Assembly (NCBI GenBank): GCA_029204225.1
Contig: MU832154.1
Location: 20,559-84,558, forward strand
Reading direction: 5' to 3'
Length of the DNA: 64,000 nucleotides
Source of the DNA: Diphasiastrum complanatum
Taxonomy: Eukaryota; Streptophyta; Lycopodiopsida; Lycopodiales; Lycopodiaceae
The position numbers and the translations under genes were made by a program. The notes below the pieces were generated by a model. It worked only from the letters and a program-made list of their open reading frames with translations, searched no databases and was not told the origin of the DNA. Shown here in pieces: positions 32,665 to 43,585 of the stretch (position 1 is its first letter; each line of letters opens with the position of its first letter).

Positions 32665-33620
32665 TCAATAGTTTCTACAATTCTTTCTTGATTAGCACAG
32701 TATAATGTGGGTTGCAACGATAAAATCGACTCACTTTTGGTATTGCACCTGGTTTCCATGGGATTGTGTGTTGTACTAATGAAGTAGGAATGCTTTTGAG
32801 ATCTTTGTAAGACCAAGAAAAACAATTTTTGAATTTTACCATCAATTTTCACAACTTAGAGAATTGGATGGAAGATAAATGTGCTCTCACATGTATTATC
32901 TTCTCATCTTCTCTTGGCTTAAGCTAAATTCCATGGTTGTGTTCAAGCTTGTCCATCAAATACTTCCCATGTTTCTAGATTACTTCTTGAGGTTCGCTTT
33001 GGGCTTTTGGTAACAAGATTACCACATCATTCAAAGTGTAGCTTTTGAATTATTCAGGCACACGAGGTTGTGATTCTTGTTCCTTTTCTTACTCTAGCGA
33101 GTTGATCTTAGTTTTGCTCTTGGAAGTTAATTTCTTGGCCATTGAGGATTTCTCCTTTATTGATATGTGACTCAAAGAATCATCTTTAACTGGATTCAGC
33201 TTTTTTTTACCTCTATTCAACTTCTATGTTTTGAGAAACATGGTCACTGATCTCAGGATCTGCCTTCGTAATTGCCTCATTTGGGTGATTACTCCATTTG
33301 AGAACTTTATTGTAATATTGCTTCATTTGTTTATTTGTCATAGTTGTTTTAGGTTTACCATCTTTCAAAATAACTGCTTGCGGTGGCTTTGGTGGAGGTT
33401 GATCAAAAATTTGACGTACTTAGTCAACTCATCCTCCGCACTATAAAATAAAGCATGACTAATTGATATGAGTTCATCTTCTATTGGATCCGAATTGGAT
33501 TAGTTGAAATCCAAGCCACATTCATTATATTTATTCCATAACTGATTGGCATATCAACTATTTTTTAAAGTTTGCTAAGTTGAGTTTGACCCCTAGCTCA
33601 AGTGGCATTCCAACTGGAGG
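32665..33620 (-). pseudogene. Gypsy pre-RT relic O, minus strand
   Basis: Decayed frames match the gypsy segment at 24470-25409 peptide by peptide. NVAWISTNPIRI pairs with NVVWISREPIPD; KPPQAVILKDGKPK with KPPKVVILKEERIT; FKSYTLNDVVILLPKA with FKRYTLDDVVIILSKA; SYKDLKSIPTSLVQHTIP with TYQDLKGIPTSVIEHTIP; and FYRCNPH with FYRCNPN. Similarity ends at VLIKKEL-stop-KLL, right at the RT start, as in the plus-strand copy. Many stops and frameshifts. It may extend upstream towards 34000 but I cannot support that part. Confidence 0.75.
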
Positions 33621-34430
33621 TGAATTCGAAATAAATATCACTTTTACTCGTTATCTGCATAGACATCTATGAAGCAAAAATAGATTGTTTCGAGTATGAC
33701 ACCGCAACAACAAAAATTACTTCGAGGACTATATTGGGGGCTCGCAGATGTCACCTCTATCAATTACATAGAATTGAGCGCATCAAACATAGATTCCCTA
33801 ACAAGGTATTCGCATGAATGTCTAACCCTAATCATGGCTTGTAGGGGAGGATCCATGCAAAGAAATCAAAATACAATTTGACAAACCGTCAAAGGCAATC
33901 TCGAAACATGCTTCAATGTCAATCAACAATTGTTCACACTAAATCTTTGAGCTCAAGGAGATCCTCCTCAACAGCAACACATACATTCTTTTTTGTAGAT
34001 GACCAATATTTATGTCAATCTTCTTGATTAGTAAAATTAAAATGAATACTGAATGAACCGTAGAAGCATCAATAGGACTAGCATATATTTCAATCAAAGA
34101 TATAGAAAGTAGATATGCCGATCAACTTTGATGAAAAAATATGAGTCTTCGACTTCATCAACTGAAAAAGAGAATGTTGTTAATTTGTCAAATTCCAAAT
34201 TGAGAGGCAATGGTGAAAATTCTTTGAAAATTGTGCTGAAAAAAATACACGTATTTTTATGAAGTTTGGATCCTCTAGAATCATGTGTTGTCCCATATGT
34301 TTTACTTTTTAATATTATAGTTCTATGAAGTCTGTAAAAAAAACTGTCTTGCTCTAATGCTAAAATACATTTTTCTGTACAATTTTTTTGAACAATCCAG
34401 TAGGGACTCACAGGCTGGTCGCACCATTTG
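33621..34430. other. Unassigned sequence upstream of relic O
   Basis: Probably an extension of the decayed gypsy relic, but no motif is clear. A minus-strand open frame at 34094-34444 (ending SVDEVEDSYFFIKVD) has no family I recognise. Confidence 0.35.
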
Positions 34431-34800
34431 GGCCCAATTCTCAAACTACTTGATTGTTCCCAAAAAGTTCTATTAGGGTCCTCTGGGGTCGTACAAATAG
34501 ATTAGTTAGCATTGAAATAATTCATTTTGCTTCAGCTCTCGAGTCCATCATAGACAAAGTATAGCCGATGGGTAAGTGCCCCTCGGCTAAAATGCCTCAC
34601 ATAAGCTCACACAGGCCCAATTTTTAAACTACTTGATGTTCTATTAGGGTCCTCTAGAGTAGTACAGATATAGCAGTTAGCACTGAGATAGTAAATCATT
34701 TTGCTTCAACTCTGGAGTTCATTGTAAATATGACCTAGCTACAAAATATAGCTGTTAGCAAATGCACCACTAACATGAATCACATAAGCTCACATAGATC
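34431..34800 (+). repeat. Tandem duplication of about 183 bp
   Basis: Two diverged copies start with GGCCCAATT at 34431 and 34614. Shared blocks in order: AAACTACTTGAT, GTTCTATTAGGGTCCTCT, CATTTTGCTTCA, then CACATAAGCTCACA. It lies a few hundred bases downstream of the catalase stop codon. Confidence 0.8.
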
Positions 34801-34818
34801 ATGCGTGATGCCACATTT

Positions 34819-34824
34819 TTTATT
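34819..34824 (-). terminator. Possible catalase polyadenylation signal
   Basis: AATAAA on the minus strand about 355 bp downstream of the catalase stop codon. It is the nearest canonical hexamer I noticed; plant 3' ends often use variants, so this is tentative. Confidence 0.35.
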
Positions 34825-35178
34825 TGTGTTCAAAACTTCCTTGAGGTCAGGTCTTTAACTCGTATCAGCCAAATAAAGGGCTATCCAAGAAAAGAAAAGA
34901 TAAACATTAGTTCTTCTCCACCAGGCTATAATAGAAACATACATCGAGTATCTTCACTAGAACCAAATTCATGAATCCCATCATTTCCAACTCTAAGTAT
35001 ACTACAGTTAGACAACAATAACGATGAAAGGAACCTTGTACTGGAACGCTTACCAACAGTCTAAAAGCCTGACACCTACATAACTAATCAAGATGAGGTA
35101 CAAAACCTTAGCTTTGAAATTCCAAAAGCTAGATGCTCATTCTCTAGTAGGTAACTAGCTACAGTTTGTAAAGATGGA

Positions 35179-38100
35179 TCAAATGTTTGCTTTCAGGTTC
35201 AAACGAGCAGCCAAATTTTGACCCAACATCTTGTCACACTGCAAAATTACCATAAAGCAACAGTTAGATCAATCAAGACATAAGCATTGCCCTTTTGTAG
35301 ACATTAACCATTTCCTTCATCCGCTTTGGTTTACGTATGACTCAAAGCTTTAGTTCCAGGCTTCCAGCGATACAAAAATGAAGTATTTACTGCTCTTCGC
35401 TCAACATTACACAAAAATGAGGACCCTTTGAAAAGTCAATTTCTTGATGAGCAACAAACCTGTACGCTCTACTGATAGCTCAATGTCTTGAATCTATGAG
35501 TAATGTAGCAAAATGAAAATCATAAAAAAGTAAAGATGAACCAACCTGAGTCCAATAAGAAAGCCAGATGCTGCGAATCTCATGAGTGACCCTTGGATCC
35601 GAAAGGGCTTCATACCACCTGTTTATATAGCGTTCTTGTCTACACATAACAGTCGAAATTAATATGGAGAAAAAAAAAGCTTAGTTCAAAGAACTACACT
35701 ATAATCAAAACAAGTAACAATCATTTTAGATTCAGTGCACTATCAAGCTTGTTGCTAATGTATGTCTTAATTTACCAAGAATAAGTTTCACTAGCACCTG
35801 CAAATTGGGAGTAACTAGTCTGACAAAAACAGAAACAACAACAAAAACTGAACTAGTTACAAAAGCGTTTTACCTATCTGGAGCCCAGGATCTGAATCTC
35901 GCACCTGGCTGTGCGAAGTTATTCTCCTTCTCAATTATTACCTACACCAGAGTAGAATTGTGAGCATAGCTACATAAGCCAGACCACTAATTAATCAGCA
36001 GAATGATTACCTGAGCAGCTCTGGGATAGTCAGGCTTCAGCCATGTTCAAACTCCACCAAAGAAAAATCAAGGATACTCAAACTTCTGGCAATGACAGGT
36101 GATTACCTTTTCACGTTGACCAGTAATTACATGAGAAGGAACAGGAACTCTCTCTGAATGACGGACGGGATCAAAACGTGAGGGAAAGTAATTGACCTGA
36201 AAAATGATCAACCCAAAACAACTTCAAGGCTACTTTACCCCTCATGACTTCATGGTCAAGAATCACATTTCAAAGAGTTCAAACAAGCTAAATTGAGGCT
36301 ATGCAGATACGGCACAGCTGTCAGTTCAAAATGAGTCAAGCATAAAATTTCAATATAAATTTGACAATTATGCAGATAACATATCTGCCCAGCAAAGAAC
36401 GTGAGCAGACCTCTTCATCCCTGTGGATAAAATTCATAAAGCCCTCATGGTGGTTATTGTGATGAGCACATTTTGGAGCATTCACAGGAAGTAGTAGATA
36501 ATTTGGCCCCAATCTGTGCCTTTGAGTATCTGCATATGAGAAAATACGAGTCTGTAGAAGCTTATCGTCAGTGTAGTAGACCCCAGGAACAACAAGAGCA
36601 GGGCAAAAAGCTAATTGTTCATTCTCAGCAAAGAAGTTATCAATGTTTTTGTTGAGCACCAGACGTCCAACTGGTTGTAGTGGAAACAGCTCTTCAGGCC
36701 AGATCTTTGTGACATCTAACGGGTCAAAATCATACAAGTGCTCATTTGCAGGATCTAGAGTTTGAATGCAGAGCTTCCATTCAGGATAATTGCCCTCAGC
36801 TATGGAGTCATATAAATCTTTGGTAGCATGGCTATGGTTGGAGCCACCAACAATGACTGCTTCCTCATCTAACAGAGTTTTGACACCACAAGTTGGAATC
36901 CAGTGGAACTTGACGTATGTGCTTTTTCCTACTTTGTTAACAAGAGTGAAAGCATGCACACCAAATCCCTCCATATGGCGGTAGTTCAGTGGGATACCCA
37001 CGTCATCAAAGAGGAAAGTAAACATATGGCAACTTTCAGGATGATGAGAGAAGAAGTCAAGTATTCTCCATGCTTCTTGAATATGCGATTTTGGATTGGG
37101 CTTCAACGCATGAACCATATCTGGAAATTTCATGCCATCTCGAACAAAGAAGACAGGAAAGTTGTTGCCAACCAAGTCAAAGTTGCCCTGCAAAAACCAA
37201 ACTGCAGGTTTTCAATAAAGGATAGACATAAAAGAACTACTTGAAGTATGTGGCCAACAACACTGTGAACCCCTATCCTAGTCACACTGATGTTTTTTGT
37301 GCACTTCTGCAGCAGATTTTGAGTAGATCAGGTACCTCTCGAGTATAAAACTTGACAGCAAATCCACGAGGATCCCTAAGTGTTTCTGGGCTGCCACGTT
37401 CGTGGATGACAGTTGAAAATCTAAGAATGATAGGTGTCTGCACACCAGGTGCACGCAGAAAATCTGCACATGTCAGGTGGGATATATCATGAGTTACTTC
37501 AAAAAACCCCTTTGCACTGGCTCCTCTTGCATGCACAACCCTTTCTGGGATGCGTTCCCTGTCAAACTGTGCAAGTTTCTCCACCAAGTGATAATCCTCC
37601 AGCAAGATGGGACCTGAAACGCCATCACAATTCATGTCATTTCTTGTTTAAGAAGCATCGTAAAAAATCTGTTCGTAGGTGTGCACATGGCCACATGAGA
37701 AAAAATATCAATTTGCACAAAATCCCAAGCATAGTCACTTTCAAATTACACTGACTCATGCAATGGAATCATCAGAGACAAAAAACTTAAAACATAGTCT
37801 ATTACTAATCCCAGTCATTTCATTGCAATAAAATATTAGCAAACCCATCCTGGCAGAAATCTTCCAATTCAAACTGATAATATTGTCATAATGACCTCTA
37901 GAATATTGAAAGCCGCATAGGCTTCATGTCATGAACAATATCTACAAGAAATGCATAAGGGCAATCACGGCTTCAGTGGATAATAACTAGAACAAGCAGC
38001 ATGCCTGATGCTACATCTGACAAGCAACGATCCTAAAGTCTAAGGGAATCACGTGAAACCCCCCCCCACCCCCCCACCCTCATTCATTTGATGCTGGTTG

Positions 38101-41100
38101 CTTCTGTCTATGTTAAAATTCTTGTTGAAATATGACTGTGTGCACGCGCAAGTCACGTTTTTTGTTTTTCTTTCTCTGTAATCTTGATCTGTATCAGCTA
38201 AAATCTTACGTGATTGGACAGTAATCACATATAGGGATCGTCATTATTTACTGTAGTATTCAGCCCTGATTTTTCTCCTGACAATCTCATTGGTCATAAT
38301 TCTAATGTCGTAAAAATATGGAGCCCTCTTGGATAAAATCTGAGAATTTCTGTCCAATTGTTCCTTCTGGAAGATTCTTGCAGTCACATTTTAGGCTTGA
38401 TAATGTTCACTTCTCTGCATATCATGGGAATGATGGCTTGTCCTTTTGTCTCACTGCTAAAGTGGCTCAACAAAAAGACTTGCCAGTGATATGCCTCAAA
38501 ATGAACATTATCTAGTTCATAAGACTCTGTCTCTCACATATTTTAGGAGTTACTACAATTTTCAGGCACACTACATATGAGGAGCATTGAGGACAAATTC
38601 TTTCTGGATAAGATTGTGTATCAATGTTCTGTGCATAAAATCCTCTCTAAGAGCTGGTTTGACTTAGTAAAACAATAGAACTTTATGAACTTTTGAACAT
38701 GTAAAGGTCCATGTGCACAGCTCACACATAGTTTACAGCAACAACCAGATACCTAGAAAAACATGTACTTCTAGGTGCTATTCCTTCTCACATTAAGTTT
38801 TAGAAGAGAGACATAGACTACTAAATAGGGCTGGCTTTCAGTGGATAAACAACTAAACGAAACCAAGCACTATTCAAAACAAGGAAAATCTGTACAATCA
38901 AATAGCTTCAAAATGCTTGTTAGAGTAAAATAAGAGGAATTATAGAACAGATAGCTGTGACATCTAAGAAGAAATGATTCGTACCTCTAGAGCCGACAGT
39001 GAGGGACGCATTGTTATTCCACACAGGTGCTCCAGAATTGGTTGTGAAGAAGGGTGAGTTGTAGGCACTTGATGGCCGAAACTGCCAGTACAACAAACAA
39101 TTTCAATGATAATCAGGGCATTTTCCTTAGAAAGCAAGATTGCAGATTGTCTACAAATGAGTATAAGTCTAACTAGGATAGAGATGACAGCATTGGTCAA
39201 AAAACCCACTCAAATGTTATAGGCAGAAAGAAACATTGATCCCCATAACCAACTACATTTGGATGAAAACACTTCAAAACAACCTCATTGAATCTAGCTT
39301 ATGAATAATACAAAGAATGATCTGACCACTTAATTACAATGCATTTGCTCAATAGCTTTGAAATTCCTAATGTATCTGTTAAAGCATGAATATCAAACAC
39401 TGAAAAGCTTGACACAGGCAACGTCAAATCCAAGCCAAGGTTGCTTCTATGGATGCTTGACCATTCTGCAGTAATCCTGTTGCATGCTCAAGCATATAGA
39501 AAATGCCAAAAGAATTGAGACTACAAAGCTCAACACTCTCATCCCTGCTTGACAATGGCTTTCAGATGGAGTTGAAACATTAATCTCAAGATTATCTGGG
39601 ATCAGCCCTCTACAATGTACTCGACCCCACCTTGAGGTATATCAATGTTATGTCTAGGATAATATCCAGCATAACAGAGGAGATTTGCAGTCTTAAGATT
39701 ATCCAGGATAAATCCTCTGTTATGTGCTGCACCATCACGAAATATATTTAGTCACACCCAAGCAACCAACGTGGAAATCCCCCAAAAAGACTGGTTCCTG
39801 GAATAGTTGCAAAAATACTAGTACAAATACAAATCTGTGCAGCGGCCTTTTGGGTATTATGGATGTGGAACGGAAGTACACCTACTAGTTGAGTTGACTA
39901 GAGATTGTCTTGCATGTTGCATCACAGAAAACCTAGAAAACTATAATTAAATCGGTGAAGCACAACACCACACCTACAAGTTCATATTTTGAACTGACAT
40001 AAGCTTATTTCCAAAAGCTATAGGCTATAAAATCAGGAATCAGAAATAATACTAGAAGGTAGTATGTAATTTTATAAAACAGTATAATGTTGTCATGTAC
40101 AGGTACAACAAACTTTCACATGCTTCAAACACTCGTTCAGAAGTGGTGCCGTATGGGTACAGTAAACTTTGGCATTCTGCAAATACTTACGCAGAAGATA
40201 TCATTTTGTGGCTTACATATTTTGGAAGGTGCCGATTCTACCCGGTAAGGATTTCCAAAAAAATTTTAGGCAAGGCCCAGAGGGGCCGAGCCTAAGAAAT
40301 TTTGAAAAGCCGAACCGGGCAGAATGTCCTCTGCCCGGCACATTCCATTGCATAATGGGTACCTTACTTTTTTCACATGTACATTATGAAGCATAATAAG
40401 CAATTTGACTTTGACTGACCACTCTGGACGTGCCACGTGGCAGCTGTACGGATGCGCAGGGCAAAAAGCGGAGCACCTCCGTTTGGAAAAAAGTACATAT
40501 ATATTCTGCTTTTTAATCTGTTCAAAAAATGGGCATAATAGTCACAAGGTATCCATTACGGGTACATGGCTTTTTAATCTATTCAAAAAATGGGCATAAT
40601 AGTCACAAGGTATCCATTACGGGTACATGGCAAACTTGTGGCAAATTTCAAATGCTCATGTGGAAGTTGTGACATACAACTACCAGCAAACCTTGGCATA
40701 CTTCATATAATTGTGTAAAAGAAAGGTGTGTAAGAAAGTAAGCATGACGATATCGTTACTCAAGGGACACGCGCATTTTTTAGTAACTCAATTAGATGCA
40801 AGCCTATTCTGATTCCTCCATATGCTTAAGTACGATAAAGTCCTGCCCCAAGGAACTTTTTGGGTTTGAGAAGCCTTGCTCAAGGGAAACATCCGAGAGC
40901 AAGGCTCTGAAAACCTGTAAAGTCTCCTCCAGGTAGGAATTTCTTGTATTATGGAAGGTGTCAGGCACAAGACATTCTGCCAATAAGGATTTCCAAAATT
41001 TTTAGCTGAGGATCGTAAGGGCCGAGCCTAAAAATTTTGGAAAGCCGAACCGGACACCTGCCATTGTGTAATGGGTACCTATGGTTTTTTTTACATGAAT

Positions 41101-41446
41101 TTTATGAAACATAATGAGCACTTAAATTTGGGTGACACCCCCACTAATCGCTCTCAAGAAGCCATGTGGTATCAGTAGCAGTTAGACGTAGTCATGCCAT
41201 TGCTCATAGAAGGTACGAGCACGGGGCACAATGGAGCGTGACACGAGGAGAGGAAAAGGGAGCCTCCACACTGCACAGACAATTGCAAAAAAAAGCAATG
41301 ACACATTCTGCTTTTTAAGCTGCCCAATAAATGTGCAGAAAAAGCCACGGGTATCCATTACGTGTGTCATAGGTATACACAACACAACATCTAAATGAAG
41401 AGAGAGAGAGAGAGAGATTACGTGTGTCCTAGGTATACACAACATC

Positions 41447-41477
<31 letters not shown>

Positions 41478-42252
41478 TAAGTAGCTAGACGCAACATCTA
41501 AATGGGGGGGAGAGAGAGAGACAGACAGACAGACAGACGTGCGAAACACATCAAATCAGTATGCATTTTCACTTATTCTATTGTCCTGACTCTAGTTTTT
41601 TAATATGTGTCAGCTCAAATCTTAGAAGATTGGCGGAAAATAAGTTTTGGAATCCACATTGTCCACTCTAATGATTTACCCTGATATTTTGCCTTCCAAT
41701 CTGATTAGTTGTTATCTTGTTGCATTAAAAAAATGAGAAATATCAGTTTGTCCTCTTGTTGAGAAGTAATTTTCATGATAGCCTCTCAACGCATTATCTG
41801 TCTCATAATCATCCTCACAATAGTGACAATCTGAATGCAGAATTCAGATTTTGGTGCAAAGCAATTTGGGCGGGGGGGGGTGTAACAACTAAAAAGTGAT
41901 CTAAAGCGATCTTGTGACCCCTGAACAAGTGCGCAAGTTTGATTTGAATCTAAAAATGCTGATAACATAAAAATCAAACCCAAAACTCTCCAATACAGAA
42001 AAGAAAACAGCTTCAAATTCATAGACAATGGGCTCTTCATGAAAATGGCAATTTAGTCCTACAATAAGTGCTCGATTGGGTTGAACACGACTATTGAGGA
42101 ACAAACGGAAAAAGAAAAAAAAAACAATCTCTGCTGAGAAATCGGTGCTCCACTATCTGATTACTACCCTTTTGCAAAATATAGCACATCAACATCGTCC
42201 AAGATTCACCCTCTACTTCAAATAAAACGAGCTGTACCTTGTATGGATCCAT
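35179..42252 (-). CDS. CAT: Catalase, eight coding exons
   Basis: Heme catalase: converts two H2O2 to water and oxygen in peroxisomes. Coding exons (minus): 42252-42238, 39081-38985, 37613-37336, 37187-36411, 36196-36107, 35941-35874, 35639-35546 and 35238-35179. All introns are GT-AG and the exons sum to 1479 bp, 492 residues, the usual plant length. Start MDPYK is a 15-bp exon; the next begins [12 protein letters not shown]. Active-site His65 ([16 protein letters not shown]), Asn138 ([11 protein letters not shown]) and heme-ligand Tyr348 ([17 protein letters not shown]) are present. The protein ends [10 protein letters not shown]; plant catalases use C-terminal non-SKL import signals. I saw no frame lesion, so the gene should be functional. 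Intron 1 is 3.16 kb and holds repeats. It is the only recognised intact host gene in the window. Confidence 0.97.
40195..40632 (+). repeat. Hairpin repeat in catalase intron 1, copy 1
   Basis: Contains an imperfect inverted repeat (TTCCAAAAAAATTTTAGGC against GCCTAAGAAATTTTGAAAA) around a GGCCCAGAGGGGCC centre, then GCCGAACCGGGCAGAATG against TCTGCCCGGC. It shares the ordered blocks GGATTTCCAAAA, GGGCCGAGCCTAA, GCCGAACCGG, TAATGGGTACCT, ATTCTGCTTTTTAA and GTATCCATTACG with copy 2 at 40955. No coding capacity; a MITE-like or other non-autonomous element is likely. Confidence 0.75.
40508..40629 (+). repeat. 61-bp tandem duplication in catalase intron 1
   Basis: Two abutting units, 40508-40568 and 40569-40629, beginning GCTTTTTAATCT and ending GGGTACATG, with a single mismatch noticed (CTG versus CTA). 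It lies inside hairpin repeat copy 1 and is much fresher than the divergence between copies 1 and 2. Confidence 0.93.
40955..41375 (+). repeat. Hairpin repeat in catalase intron 1, copy 2
   Basis: Diverged relative of copy 1. At 40989-41044 the arms TTTCCAAAATTTTTAG and CTAAAAATTTTGGAAA form a perfect 16-bp inverted repeat around a short GC-richer loop. It ends with GTATCCATTACG, as does copy 1. Confidence 0.78.
41399..41541. repeat. Cluster of (GA)n and (CAGA)n tracts
   Basis: Three short GA runs (about 41399-41416, 41453-41478 and 41510-41521) and a CAGA run to about 41538. They are separated by partly repeated spacers (CACAACATCTAAATG), within catalase intron 1. Confidence 0.9.
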
Positions 42253-42800
42253 TGATGACACCGAGAACGCGGAAATCCAACGAACCTGGGCTCAACTCAC
42301 CCAACCTGAAGCCAAAACATTGAAATGGGTCAAGCTTGATCAGGGAGTTGTATCAGTAAACACACCCTCAAAACCAGATATAAGCCTTGAATGCACTATA
42401 ACAAAAACATTTGAAGTAAAGCATAAAGCTTTGTGTGCTATACACTTTCCTGATTCACGTAAAAGAAGAAAACAGAACCGCTGAGACAAATGCAAGCAAT
42501 CATAGGGGATTTTACACCTGTTTTGGAGAAGGTGGTGCGATCGATGCGATGAAGAAAGCGAAGCTTTGCGAAAGGTCGTGCTTTATGAAGAGGAATTGTG
42601 GAGGTGGCGGTGGCGGTGGGAGTCAGCTGCGATTGGTCCATGTGGCTACATTGAGTTTGGTGGCGCTGCCCAGTGGTGGAGCCGGGGCTCGTCTCGGAAG
42701 AGAAATAGGATAGACTAGAACAAATACGGAATCTCTGTTTAGAAACCCACCGTCAGGATCGTTCCACGTGGCAATATCGGCTTAATACTCGATAATATCA
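42253..42800 (-). promoter_or_regulatory. Catalase 5' leader and putative promoter
   Basis: Upstream of the catalase ATG on the minus strand. A G-box CACGTG sits at 42765-42770, an element common in light- and stress-responsive plant promoters. A possible leader intron is bounded by a GT at 42517 and a CAG at 42306, each in good consensus. An upstream ATG at 42641 opens a 67-codon frame that would lie in the leader if transcription starts above it. Transcription start and use of these sites are inferred. Confidence 0.4.
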
Positions 42801-43004
42801 AGACCGAAGTCGTTCAATCGTACTTATCCTCCTATTAATAAATTTCTAATAATGGCATTCATATGCCCCCAAACGCCCCCTTTTGTAGAGATCAAGGGGT
42901 ATCTTCACCATTCCCTCCTCACAGAGCTCATGTGGCACTTTTGAGGAGAGTTTTGACAAAAGTATATTCATTTTGAATGCTTTGAAAATTATTGGACACA
43001 TCTC
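42800..43004. other. Intergenic sequence upstream of catalase
   Basis: No gene recognised between the catalase promoter and the (CT)n-linked duplication. Confidence 0.4.
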
Positions 43005-43270
43005 TCTCTCTCTCTCTCTCCATTGCTTTCTTTTGGCATGGAATTGATGTGCTTGCCATGTGACAATTCTGGCTTTGTTATGCATTGATGTGCTTGCCAT
43101 GTGACAATTCTGGCTTTGTTATGCACGTAGAATTATTTTTTTGGTGTTTGTGTATTGTTTTTCGGAAGATCGTGTCTCATTCGATTGCGGATTTTTTCAA
43201 ATTAGACTTGAAAGCATCACCATATGCGTACTAGCCATTTGTCTTGATTGGTGAAACTACTCAAATGAAT
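43005..43270 (+). repeat. (CT)n-linked duplication, copy 1
   Basis: A short CT run, then about 250 bp that recur at 43332-43585. Shared blocks: GGCATGGAATT, TTGCCATGTGACAATT, GGCTTTGTTATGCA, GTGTATTGTTT, GATTTTTTCAAATT, CTTGAAAGCATCAC and GGTGAAACTACTCAAATGAA. This copy also has an internal exact 41-bp tandem duplication (43043-43083 and 43084-43124). Confidence 0.88.
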
Positions 43271-43331
43271 ACTTGCTCAATTAAAAATTGGCTCAAATGT
43301 TTTAAAATTTTCTGAAATTTATTTTAGGAGA

Positions 43332-43391
<60 letters not shown>

Positions 43392-43585
43392 CATGGAATT
43401 TATCTGGTTGCCATGTGACAATTTTGGCTTTGTTATGCATGTAGAGTTGTCTTTTTGGTATATGTGTATTGTTTCTCTAAAGATCTTGTCTCATTCAATT
43501 GCAGATTTTTTCAAATTCAACTTGAAAGCATCACTAGGTGTGTACGATCCATTTGTCTTGTTCGGTGAAACTACTCAAATGAATT
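43332..43585 (+). repeat. (CT)n-linked duplication, copy 2
   Basis: A CT run of about 57 bp (43332-43388) followed by the same 200-bp sequence as copy 1. The duplication unit therefore includes the microsatellite, which may have promoted unequal exchange. Confidence 0.88.

Noticed and set aside
36473-37754. Plus-strand open frames opposite the catalase exons
   Set aside because: Shadows of the minus-strand exons; no independent motifs or splice support.
40508-40629. CRISPR-like direct repeats
   Set aside because: Only two abutting copies without spacers, in a plant intron; it is a simple tandem duplication.
41164-41180. TGGTATCAGTAGC in the catalase intron as a PBS
   Set aside because: It matches only the first nine bases of the PBS, and no LTR end or gag accompanies it; it lies inside hairpin repeat copy 2.
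42435-42713. Plus-strand frame with a Gly run upstream of catalase
   Set aside because: The Gly run comes from a short GGC/GGT repeat in the catalase leader; no other coding signal.
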